Positions 1 to 6,408 of a stretch of 7,437 nucleotides of DNA are shown piece by piece. Position 1 is the stretch's first letter; the number at the start of each line of letters is the position of its first letter. The stretch comes from Clostridiales bacterium (GTDB lineage: Bacteria; Bacillota; Clostridia; Christensenellales; Borkfalkiaceae), in contig DOCD01000097.1 of assembly GCA_003503945.1 (NCBI GenBank), positions 1-7,437 on the forward strand, in the 5' to 3' direction. The position numbers and the translations under genes were made by a program. Under the pieces are notes generated by a model. That model was given only the letters and a program-made list of their open reading frames with translations, was not told the DNA's origin and searched no databases.

Positions 1-165
1 AATAAATTTAAAAAATATTTTTCTCTTATATCATATTGTTTTTTGCATTTGAGCAGAAAAATTAAATACTTTAACGGCAAATGTAAGAAAAATAACAATA
101 TCTATATTAAAAGGGCAATAAATGATTATAAGCTCGGTAAAATGGGGAGAGCGGAAAATTTATGA
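1..165 (+). CDS. C-terminal end of an upstream protein, probably a glycosyltransferase (partial)
   Basis: The first forward frame is open from base 1 for 54 codons and ends at TGA 163-165, overlapping the next gene's start codon as ATGA. Its start lies outside the window. An open frame this long in such AT-rich DNA (about 17% G+C in the first 60 bases), ending exactly in a start/stop overlap, argues for a real gene end. The visible tail is rich in lysine and aromatic residues and ends KRAINDYKLGKMGRAENL. A basic tail with an 'I.DY.LGKMG' pattern resembles the C-termini of family 2 glycosyltransferases, including rhamnosyltransferases, of capsule loci. That family call rests on memory of similar tails and on context; no catalytic domain is visible. 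It could be another type of polysaccharide gene. Confidence 0.6.
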   Translation, partial: NKFKKYFSLISYCFLHLSRKIKYFNGKCKKNNNIYIKRAINDYKLGKMGRAENL

Positions 166-998
166 AAATCTTGGTTACGGGAGCAAACGGTTTTATTGGA
201 TCGAAAATTGTAAAAAAACTCCTAGATTTACACCATGATGTTATAGCCGTTGATTTATCAAATAATTTGGTTGACAGTAGGGCGATTTTTATTCAGGATA
301 ATATTTTTTCGGAAGATGTAAATTGCTTTCTACGTTTCGGACAACCTGATGTTTGTTTACATTTGGCATGGCGTGATGGATTTGTTCATGATTCTAATGC
401 TCATCTTGAAGATTTGCCGAAGCATTTTTATTTCTTAAAAAATATGATTGATAGCGGCGTTAAACATATTGCAGTTATGGGTTCAATGCATGAAGTGGGA
501 TATTACGAGGGGGCGATTGATGAAAATACACCGTGCAATCCACGTTCTCTTTATGGCATTTCCAAAGATGCGTTGCGTAAGGCCTTAATGGTATATTGTG
601 CAAAGAAAGAAGTTAATTGGCAATGGTTAAGGGCATTTTATATACTTGGTGATGAGGTAAACAGCAAATCAGTCTTTGCAAAGATTTATCAAGCGGCACA
701 AAAAGGAGAAAAGCGATTTCCGTTTGTTTCTGGAAATAATATGTATGACTTTATTCACATTGAAGATTTGACGGATCAAATTGCGAGATGCGTGTGTCAG
801 GATAAAATACTGGGTATTATTAATTGTTGTTCTGGTAATCCAATGCCATTAAAAAATGTTGCGGAATCATTTATAAAACAACATGGACTAGATATTAAGT
901 TGTCGTATGGTGAATTTCCGGATAGACCGTATGATTCTCCGTGTATTTATGGTGACAATAGTAAAATCAAGCAAATTATGAAAGGCGGCAAGGTATGA
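162..998 (+). CDS. NAD(P)-dependent sugar-nucleotide epimerase/reductase (extended SDR)
   Basis: This 278-residue protein is an extended short-chain dehydrogenase. The cofactor-binding GxxGxxG is GANGFIG at residues 7-13; the catalytic site has S108 (in MGSMHEVG) and the YxxxK pair Y131/K135 (YGISK). Later family-like stretches are YDFIHIEDL (195-203) and FPDRPYDSP (252-260). The LAWRDGFVH (68-76) and GSMHEVGYYEGAIDENTPCNP stretches recall the group containing dTDP-4-dehydro-6-deoxyglucose reductase (Fcf1) and dTDP-6-deoxy-L-talose dehydrogenase (Tll). This is recollection, not a search. Such an enzyme would reduce the 4-keto group of the RmlB product or its epimer, and rmlB lies directly downstream with a 4-base ATGA overlap. 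The start at 162 has GGGGAGAG (144-151) about 10 bases upstream and begins just before the Rossmann fold. The gene is clearly AT-richer (two 60-base rows counted at 28% G+C) than the following cassette. SDR membership is near certain; the substrate is inferred. Confidence 0.9.
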   Translation: MKILVTGANGFIGSKIVKKLLDLHHDVIAVDLSNNLVDSRAIFIQDNIFSEDVNCFLRFGQPDVCLHLAWRDGFVHDSNAHLEDLPKHFYFLKNMIDSGVKHIAVMGSMHEVGYYEGAIDENTPCNPRSLYGISKDALRKALMVYCAKKEVNWQWLRAFYILGDEVNSKSVFAKIYQAAQKGEKRFPFVSGNNMYDFIHIEDLTDQIARCVCQDKILGIINCCSGNPMPLKNVAESFIKQHGLDIKLSYGEFPDRPYDSPCIYGDNSKIKQIMKGGKV

Positions 999-2017
999 GA
1001 ATCATAGTTACCGGCGGTGCCGGATTTATCGGAAGCAATTTCATCTTTCATATGTTAAAAAAGTATCCGAAATACAGAATCGTATGTTTGGATAAATTAA
1101 CGTATGCGGGCAATTTCTCTACGCTGAAAAGCGTAATGGATAACCCCAATTTCCGTTTCGTAAAACTTGACATTTGCGATAGAGCGGGAGTTTTTGCACT
1201 CTTTAAAGAAGAAAAACCCGATATCGTCGTCAACTTTGCTGCGGAGAGCCACGTGGATAGAAGCATTGAAGATCCCGGTGTTTTCTTACAGACGAATATT
1301 ATCGGTACGGCAACGCTTATGGATGCTTGCCGTAGTTTTGGTATAAAACGCTATCATCAGGTTTCGACCGACGAAGTTTACGGAGACTTGCCGCTCGATA
1401 GACCTGATTTATTTTTTACGGAGCAAACTCCCATTCATACGAGCAGTCCGTATTCAAGTTCTAAGGCTTCTGCCGATTTGCTTGTTTTAGCTTATCACAG
1501 AACGTACGGCTTGCCCGTATCCATTTCGCGTTGTTCCAACAACTACGGACCTTATCACTTCCCCGAGAAGTTGATTCCGCTCATGATTGCAAATGCGCTC
1601 AACGATAAACCGCTTCCCGTTTACGGCAAAGGGGAGAATGTGCGCGATTGGCTCTACGTCGAAGATCATTGCAAGGCAATCGACCTCATTATCCATAAGG
1701 GACGCATCGGCGAGGTATATAACGTCGGCGGTCATAATGAAATGAAGAATATAGATATCGTAAAACTCATCTGTAAGGAACTGGGGAAACCAGAAAGTTT
1801 AATTACATACGTTGCGAATAGAAAGGGGCACGATATGCGCTATGCGATAGACCCTACGAAAATTCATAACGAGCTCGGCTGGCTTCCCGAGACGAAGTTT
1901 GCGGACGGAATCAAGAAGACCATTCAGTGGTATCTCGATAACCGCAATTGGTGGGAGGAAATCATCAGCGGCGAATATCAAGTTTATTATCAGAAAATGT
2001 ACGGTGATAGAAAGTGA
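995..2017 (+). CDS. rmlB: dTDP-glucose 4,6-dehydratase RmlB
   Basis: RmlB converts dTDP-D-glucose to dTDP-4-keto-6-deoxy-D-glucose with bound NAD+, the second step of dTDP-L-rhamnose synthesis in the cytoplasm. The 340-residue length is normal for the family. Visible features: NAD-binding GGAGFIG (7-13), the DKLTYAGN stretch (33-40) typical of dTDP-glucose dehydratases, AAESHVDRSI (82-91), the catalytic triplet T125-D126-E127 in STDEVYGD, the YxxxK pair Y153/K157 (YSSSK), RDWLYVEDH (217-225), YNVGG (242-246) and RKGHDMRYAID (276-286). The start ATG overlaps the preceding SDR gene by 4 bases and is preceded by AAAGGCGG (981-988). Its stop overlaps the GTG start of rmlD by 4 bases, implying translational coupling. 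All key residues are present and the gene appears intact. The assignment to dTDP-glucose rather than another NDP-sugar rests on the motifs and on the rmlD and rmlC neighbours. Confidence 0.97.
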   Translation: MRIIVTGGAGFIGSNFIFHMLKKYPKYRIVCLDKLTYAGNFSTLKSVMDNPNFRFVKLDICDRAGVFALFKEEKPDIVVNFAAESHVDRSIEDPGVFLQTNIIGTATLMDACRSFGIKRYHQVSTDEVYGDLPLDRPDLFFTEQTPIHTSSPYSSSKASADLLVLAYHRTYGLPVSISRCSNNYGPYHFPEKLIPLMIANALNDKPLPVYGKGENVRDWLYVEDHCKAIDLIIHKGRIGEVYNVGGHNEMKNIDIVKLICKELGKPESLITYVANRKGHDMRYAIDPTKIHNELGWLPETKFADGIKKTIQWYLDNRNWWEEIISGEYQVYYQKMYGDRK

Positions 2018-2877
2018 AAGTATTAGTAACGGGCGTCAACGGTCAGCTTGGGCATGACGTCGTAAACGAACTTAAATTGCGCGGGCATGAAGCCGTGGGT
2101 GTTGACATTGCCGAAATGGACATCACCGACCGTGAAGCGGTTGAAAGGGTAATGGGCGAGATGAAGCCGCAAGCGGTTATTCACTGCGCCGCCTGGACGG
2201 CGGTTGATACGGCGGAAGATAACGAGGAAAAAGTTCGCGCTATCAACGTGTTCGGCACACAGTATATTGCAAACGAGTGTAAAAAACTCGGTTGCAAAAT
2301 GATTTATATCTCTACCGATTACGTGTTCGACGGGCAGGGTACTCAGCCGTGGGAGCCCGATTGCAAGGATTATAAGCCGCTCAGCGTTTACGGTAAGAGT
2401 AAGCTCGAAGGCGAACAAGCAGTTGCGGAAACACTTGATAAATATTTTATCGTGCGTATTGCTTGGGCGTTTGGATTAAACGGAAAGAATTTCATAAAAA
2501 CCATGCTGAATCTGGGCAAGAAGTACGATACCGTGAGAGTTGTAAACGATCAAATCGGTACGCCGACTTATACGTATGATTTCGCAAGATTGCTTGTCGA
2601 TATGATGGAAAGTGATAAATACGGCTACTACCATGCCACCAACGAGGGCGGTTATATCAGCTGGTACGATTTCACGCGGGAGATTTTCAAGTTGGCGGGT
2701 TATACGACCAAAGTCATTCCCGTAACGACTGCTGAATACGGTTTGTCTAAGGCGGCGCGTCCGTTCAACAGTCGGCTTGATAAAAGCAAGCTGATTGAAA
2801 ACGGATTTCAACCTTTGCCTGCTTGGCAAGATGCGCTCGCAAGATACTTAAAGGAAATCAACTATGGGGCAGATTAA
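2014..2877 (+). CDS. rmlD: dTDP-4-dehydrorhamnose reductase RmlD
   Basis: RmlD performs the last step of dTDP-L-rhamnose synthesis, reducing the 4-keto group of dTDP-4-dehydro-L-rhamnose with NAD(P)H. The 287 residues match the family's usual length. Features in order: GVNGQLG nucleotide-binding loop (7-13), HCAAWTAVDTAE (57-68), STDYVFDG (100-107), the YxxxK pair Y126/K130 (YGKSK), VNDQIGTPTY (178-187) and the C-terminal RPFNSRLDKSKL (249-260), a pattern characteristic of RmlD. The start is GTG at 2014, overlapping the rmlB stop as GTGA; a weak GGTGA (2003-2007) precedes it. A later start is unlikely because the next in-frame ATG (residue 35) would delete the Rossmann loop. The end overlaps rmlC by 14 bases. 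Order B-D-C without rmlA is a variant of the common A-B-D-C or A-C-B-D arrangements. Confidence 0.96.
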   Translation: MKVLVTGVNGQLGHDVVNELKLRGHEAVGVDIAEMDITDREAVERVMGEMKPQAVIHCAAWTAVDTAEDNEEKVRAINVFGTQYIANECKKLGCKMIYISTDYVFDGQGTQPWEPDCKDYKPLSVYGKSKLEGEQAVAETLDKYFIVRIAWAFGLNGKNFIKTMLNLGKKYDTVRVVNDQIGTPTYTYDFARLLVDMMESDKYGYYHATNEGGYISWYDFTREIFKLAGYTTKVIPVTTAEYGLSKAARPFNSRLDKSKLIENGFQPLPAWQDALARYLKEINYGAD

Positions 2878-3463
2878 AGTTACCAAAGCACCTATCGAAG
2901 GGTTGTATATCATCGAACCCGCCGTGCACGGTGACAGCCGCGGCTATTTCATGGAAACGTATAATCAACGGGATATGGAAGAAGCGGGATTGAATATGCG
3001 TTTCGTGCAAGATAACCAGAGTATGTCTGTGAAGGGCGTGCTTCGCGGCTTGCATTTTCAGAAGGAGTATCCGCAGGGTAAGCTCGTGCGCGTCATCAAA
3101 GGCAAAGTGTTTGACGTTGCAGTCGATTTGCGGAAAAACAGCAAGTCGTACGGCAAATGGTTCGGCGTGGAGCTTACCGAAGAGAACAAGAAACAGTTCT
3201 ATATCTCCGAGGGGTTCGCGCACGGTTTTTTGGTTTTGAGCGATACGGCGGAGTTCTGTTATAAAGTGACGGACTTCTACCACCCCGGCGACGAGGGCGG
3301 ACTTGCCTGGAACGATCCTACAATCGGTATCAATTGGGGTGTTTGCGGGAAATATAACGGAACAGCATCTGCGGAAGGATATACACTTCCTAATGGAACG
3401 CCGTTGTTGCTTTCAGATAAAGATCAGTTGTGGATGAACTTGAAAGATACGTTTCAGTTTTGA
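2864..3463 (+). CDS. rmlC: dTDP-4-dehydrorhamnose 3,5-epimerase RmlC
   Basis: RmlC is a cupin-fold epimerase that inverts C3 and C5 of dTDP-4-keto-6-deoxyglucose, supplying the substrate of RmlD. Recognisable stretches are GDSRGYFMETYN (23-34), QDNQSMSVKGVLRGLHFQ (49-66) with the catalytic-base histidine H64, KLVRVIKGKVFDVAVDLR (73-90), EGFAHGFLVLSD (116-127), the active-site tyrosine region Y133/Y139 and WNDP (149-152). At 199 residues it is a little longer than the 180-190 usual for the family; the extra length lies after WNDP, in a segment containing GTASAEGYTL (166-174) before LLLSDKD, a form I associate with Clostridia. The ATG at 2864 lies inside the end of rmlD and is preceded by AAGGA (2851-2855). 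The last 60 bases around its stop drop to about 33% G+C. Confidence 0.96.
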   Translation: MGQIKVTKAPIEGLYIIEPAVHGDSRGYFMETYNQRDMEEAGLNMRFVQDNQSMSVKGVLRGLHFQKEYPQGKLVRVIKGKVFDVAVDLRKNSKSYGKWFGVELTEENKKQFYISEGFAHGFLVLSDTAEFCYKVTDFYHPGDEGGLAWNDPTIGINWGVCGKYNGTASAEGYTLPNGTPLLLSDKDQLWMNLKDTFQF

Positions 3464-3479
3464 TTGAGGAAATTGACTT

Positions 3480-4493
3480 ATGATAATTACAAAAACACCT
3501 TTTAGAATGAGCTTTTTCGGTGGCGGGACGGATATGCCGCAGTTTTTCCAAGAAAATCGCGGTGCTGTTATTTCTACGTCTTTCGATAAATATGTGTATG
3601 TAACCGTAAGGCATTTGCCTCGCTTTTTTGACTATTCAACCGAATTGATATACGCTAAAACCGAGCGCGTTAAAAAAATCGACGATATCGAGCATCCCAT
3701 GGTTCGTAATGCTATGAAAATGCTCGACATGAAGGAATTGCATATCTCCTACGATGCGGATTTGCCTGCGCGTACCGGTTTGGGCACATCGAGTACTTTC
3801 GCGGTTGGACTATTAAATGCCTTCTATTGCGTGAAGGGGCAATATTGCTCCAAGAAAGAGCTTGCAGACGACGCAATATATCTTGAAAGAACGCTTTGCA
3901 ACGAAGCGGGTGGGTGGCAGGATCAGATTGCCGCTTCCTTCGGAAATTTGAACCGCATTGATTTCGATAGCCGCGGCTATCACGTAAATCCCATTATCAT
4001 CAATCCGGAACGAAAAAAACAGTTGAATGATAACTTCATGTTATTCTTTACAGGTTTCACGCGCAATTCTGCTGAAATTCAGAAGTCTACGATCGTATCA
4101 ATTCAGGATAAGAAAAAACAACTGCTCCGTATGCTCGATTTGGTCGACGCTGCTCAGAGCATTTTGGAGAACAGCGCAAGCGATTTGGACAAGTTCGGTC
4201 AGCTGCTCGGCGAAGAGTGGAAGTTAAAGAGACAGACGGGCGGCAGCATTACAACGAATTATATAGACGAGTATTATGAAAAAGGAATTGCCGCGGGTGC
4301 GCTCGGCGGGAAACTTCTCGGCGCGGGCGGCGGCGGCTTCTTGCTGTTTTACGTTCAGCCCGAAAAACAGGGTAGCGTCCGTAAAGCGCTTTCCGATTTA
4401 ATGGAAGTACCTTTTAAGTTTGAAAGACAAGGCACAAGAGTTATTTATTACACACCCGAAACGTTCGATAAATACACCAGCACAGAGGAATAA
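3480..4493 (+). CDS. hddA: D-glycero-alpha-D-manno-heptose 7-phosphate kinase (GHMP family)
   Basis: This 337-residue GHMP-superfamily kinase is expected to phosphorylate C1 of D-glycero-D-manno-heptose 7-phosphate using ATP, giving the alpha-1,7-bisphosphate, the second step of GDP-heptose synthesis. All three GHMP motifs are visible: N-terminal TPFRMSFFGGGTD (6-18), the phosphate-binding loop PARTGLGTSSTFAVG (96-110) and C-terminal KLLGAGGGGFLLFY (278-291). GGWQDQIAA (144-152) carries D148, the probable catalytic aspartate. Length fits HddA. GHMP kinases act on many sugars, so fucokinase-like or other heptose kinase activity would be possible from sequence alone; the adjacent guanylyltransferase, bisphosphatase and GmhA make HddA the best call. 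The ATG is preceded by GAGGA (3466-3470), 9 bases upstream. Sixteen bases separate it from rmlC, the largest gap in the window, and its stop directly abuts the next start. Confidence 0.93.
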   Translation: MIITKTPFRMSFFGGGTDMPQFFQENRGAVISTSFDKYVYVTVRHLPRFFDYSTELIYAKTERVKKIDDIEHPMVRNAMKMLDMKELHISYDADLPARTGLGTSSTFAVGLLNAFYCVKGQYCSKKELADDAIYLERTLCNEAGGWQDQIAASFGNLNRIDFDSRGYHVNPIIINPERKKQLNDNFMLFFTGFTRNSAEIQKSTIVSIQDKKKQLLRMLDLVDAAQSILENSASDLDKFGQLLGEEWKLKRQTGGSITTNYIDEYYEKGIAAGALGGKLLGAGGGGFLLFYVQPEKQGSVRKALSDLMEVPFKFERQGTRVIYYTPETFDKYTSTEE

Positions 4494-5753
4494 ATGAAAG
4501 CGGTTATTATGGCGGGCGGAAAGGGAACCCGAATCAAAGAAATTAACTCCGAAGTTCCCAAGCCGATGATACCTGTCCTCGGGAAGCCGATACTGCAGTA
4601 TCAGATTGAAGCGCTCGAACGGCAGGGCGTGAAGGACATTATTCTTGTAGTCGGTTATCTCGGACACATTATCAAAGAATACTTTTCTAACGGCGAGAAG
4701 TTCGGCGTCAGAATCGAGTATATCGAAGAAAAAGACCCGCTTGGAACTGCGGGCGCGCTGTATTTGTTGAAAGAGAAAATTATAGACGATTTTTTGCTTT
4801 TGTGCGGAGATTTGATTTTCGATATCAATGTTCATAAGTTTTATACGGCACACAAAAAATACGGCGGAGAGGTTACGCTTTTTACGCATCCGAATTCTCA
4901 TCCCTACGACAGCGGGATCATAATTGCAGACGAAGGAAAGAAGGTGCGAAACTGGTTGCATAAGGAAGACGAGCGTCTTTGGTACAGAAACCGCGTAAAC
5001 GCAGGACTGCACTTTATGTCTCCTTCGATTTTTAATCGGTTTACCGAACTCAAAAAGTGCGATTTAGACAGAGATATCTTGAAACCCTTAATTCCGGAGG
5101 GAAAGCTATTCGTTTACGACTCTCCAGAATACGTAAAGGATATGGGAACCCCCGATCGGTTTTATTCAGTGATAGACGATATTCAATCAGGGAAAGTGAA
5201 CGCGAAAAATCTTTCGCACCAACAACGCGCTATATTTTTAGACCGTGACGGAACGATAAACAAATACGTCGGGTTTTTAACGAAGATTGAAGATTTTGAG
5301 TTAATAAAAGGGGTTGCGGAATCCGTTAAGAAAATAAACGACAGCGGTTATCTGGCAATCGTAGTTTCCAATCAACCCGTGATTGCGCGCGGTGAGGTGA
5401 GTTTGGAAGAGCTTAGGGAAATACACAATAAAATGGAAACGCTGCTTGGGGCAGAAGGTGCTTATTTAGACGGAATTTATTTCTGTCCGCATCATCCGCA
5501 TAAAGGTTTTGCGGGAGAAAGACCGGAGTATAAAATAGAATGTGAGTGCCGTAAACCTAAGGCAGGAATGCTTTTGGAGGCTGCACAGCAATTCAATATC
5601 GATTTATCACAGTCCTGGATGATTGGCGACAGCGAGAACGATATTTTATGCGGCAAAAATGCTGGTTGTAAAACTGCTTATATCGGTGAAGACTCCTTTG
5701 CGGATGTATGCGGAGACAACTTAGCCGATTGTATCAATCAAATTCTTGGATAA
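4494..5753 (+). CDS. hddC-gmhB: Fused heptose 1-phosphate guanylyltransferase (HddC) and heptose 1,7-bisphosphate 7-phosphatase (GmhB)
   Basis: This 419-residue protein joins two enzymes. Residues 1 to about 232 form a nucleotidyltransferase: MAGGKGTRI (6-14), VPKP with K23, DPLGTAGAL (81-89), CGDLIFD with metal-binding D106, and DMGTPDRF (216-223). It should transfer GMP from GTP to heptose 1-phosphate. After a short linker (about 233-245), residues 246-419 form a HAD-IIIA phosphatase like GmhB: FLDRDGTIN (248-256) with nucleophile D250 and acid/base D252, VSNQPVIARG (291-300), CPHHPH and ECECRKPKAGM, giving a zinc set C331, H333, C350, C352, then MIGDSENDI (376-384). It should remove the C7 phosphate. 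The two activities are consecutive steps (phosphatase first, then nucleotidyl transfer), with the later one N-terminal. Separate family members are about 230 and 180 residues, matching the domain sizes. The frame is uninterrupted across the junction. The ATG follows the hddA stop with no gap; AGAGGA (4484-4489) serves as ribosome site. GTP use is inferred from context. Confidence 0.94.
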   Translation: MKAVIMAGGKGTRIKEINSEVPKPMIPVLGKPILQYQIEALERQGVKDIILVVGYLGHIIKEYFSNGEKFGVRIEYIEEKDPLGTAGALYLLKEKIIDDFLLLCGDLIFDINVHKFYTAHKKYGGEVTLFTHPNSHPYDSGIIIADEGKKVRNWLHKEDERLWYRNRVNAGLHFMSPSIFNRFTELKKCDLDRDILKPLIPEGKLFVYDSPEYVKDMGTPDRFYSVIDDIQSGKVNAKNLSHQQRAIFLDRDGTINKYVGFLTKIEDFELIKGVAESVKKINDSGYLAIVVSNQPVIARGEVSLEELREIHNKMETLLGAEGAYLDGIYFCPHHPHKGFAGERPEYKIECECRKPKAGMLLEAAQQFNIDLSQSWMIGDSENDILCGKNAGCKTAYIGEDSFADVCGDNLADCINQILG

Positions 5754-5758
5754 AGAGG
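5752..5758 (+). promoter_or_regulatory. Ribosome binding site fixing the gmhA start
   Basis: AAAGAGG lies 8 bases before ATG 5767 and overlaps the stop codon of the preceding fused gene. It supports initiation at this ATG rather than at the in-frame TTG at 5746, which would add seven residues and has no comparable site upstream. Confidence 0.7.
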
Positions 5759-5766
5759 TTTCACAA

Positions 5767-6402
5767 ATGAAATATTTGGAACAACTGATTTCACGGTATC
5801 CCGCACTCGAAGTTTGCAAAGCGGATATCGAAAAAGCATATCTGATTTTAGAGCAGTGCTATAAAAACGGCAATAAATTGCTGATTGCGGGCAACGGCGG
5901 CAGCTGTGCGGATAGTCAGCATATCGTCGGCGAACTGATGAAGGGGTTTAAGTTGCCCAGAAAATGCTCCGCCGATTTCGCAGAGAAACTCAAAGCAATC
6001 GATCCCGTGAGGGGCAGCGAGCTTGCGGAAAAATTGCAGGGCGGACTTCCCGCAATTGCGCTTACAGAGCATCAGGGCTTGAATACCGCATTTATCAACG
6101 ATGTAGCGGGCGGCGGATTATTATCTTACGCGCAACAGATTTATGGATACGGTAAGAGGGGAGACGTTTTTCTTGGGATATCCACGTCCGGAAATTCAAA
6201 AAACGTTATGAACGCAGTCGTTGTTGCCAAAGCTAAGGGTTTGAGCGTTATCGGCTTAACGGGGCAAAACGGAGGCGAGCTTGCAAAGAGTGCCGATGTA
6301 GTTATCAAAGCGCCCGAAACGGAGACATTTATGATTCAAGAGCTCCATTTGCCGATCTATCATTGCTTGTGTTTAATGCTCGAAGAAAAATTTTTTGGAT
6401 AA
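5767..6402 (+). CDS. gmhA: Sedoheptulose 7-phosphate isomerase GmhA (SIS domain)
   Basis: GmhA converts sedoheptulose 7-phosphate to D-glycero-D-manno-heptose 7-phosphate, feeding the kinase and fused enzyme encoded just upstream. The SIS fold shows AGNGGSCADSQH (41-52) and GISTSGNS (137-144), the phosphosugar-binding loops, with VIGLTGQNGG (161-170). The zinc/active-site residues known in GmhA have equivalents at H52, E56, Q191 and H199, with the same H+4 and Q+8 spacing as in the E. coli enzyme. Counting from ATG 5767 the protein has 211 residues, against about 192 in E. coli; the excess is mainly an insertion between residues 62 and 92, after the zinc-binding helix. An upstream in-frame TTG (5746) is a less likely start. 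Thirteen bases separate it from the preceding gene. Other SIS isomerases are possible in principle, but residues and neighbours favour GmhA. Confidence 0.93.
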   Translation: MKYLEQLISRYPALEVCKADIEKAYLILEQCYKNGNKLLIAGNGGSCADSQHIVGELMKGFKLPRKCSADFAEKLKAIDPVRGSELAEKLQGGLPAIALTEHQGLNTAFINDVAGGGLLSYAQQIYGYGKRGDVFLGISTSGNSKNVMNAVVVAKAKGLSVIGLTGQNGGELAKSADVVIKAPETETFMIQELHLPIYHCLCLMLEEKFFG

Positions 6403-6408
6403 TTTAGT

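Noticed and set aside
1..161. AT-rich leader as an operon promoter
   Set aside because: Runs resembling -10 boxes are expected at this AT content, and the region is an open coding frame ending at 165.
2858..3283. Minus-strand open frame (141 codons) opposite rmlC
   Set aside because: Histidine- and leucine-rich antisense shadow of a gene with clear RmlC motifs; no ribosome site or family features.
3464..3479. Gap between rmlC and hddA as a terminator or promoter site
   Set aside because: Only 16 bases, holding a ribosome site (GAGGA); no inverted repeat or T-run is visible.
4315..4335. GC-rich GGC-repeating stretch as a possible repeat or structural element
   Set aside because: It encodes the conserved glycine-rich GHMP motif 3 (GAGGGG) and is explained by coding constraint.
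4398..5012. Long minus-strand open frame (204 codons) opposite hddC
   Set aside because: It lies wholly over the well-supported hddA end and hddC, has no recognisable motifs, and its cysteine/phenylalanine-rich translation is what an antisense frame of this composition gives.
5746..5766. Upstream TTG start for gmhA
   Set aside because: It would overlap the fused gene's last codons and add seven residues of no family similarity; ATG 5767 has AAAGAGG 8 bases upstream.
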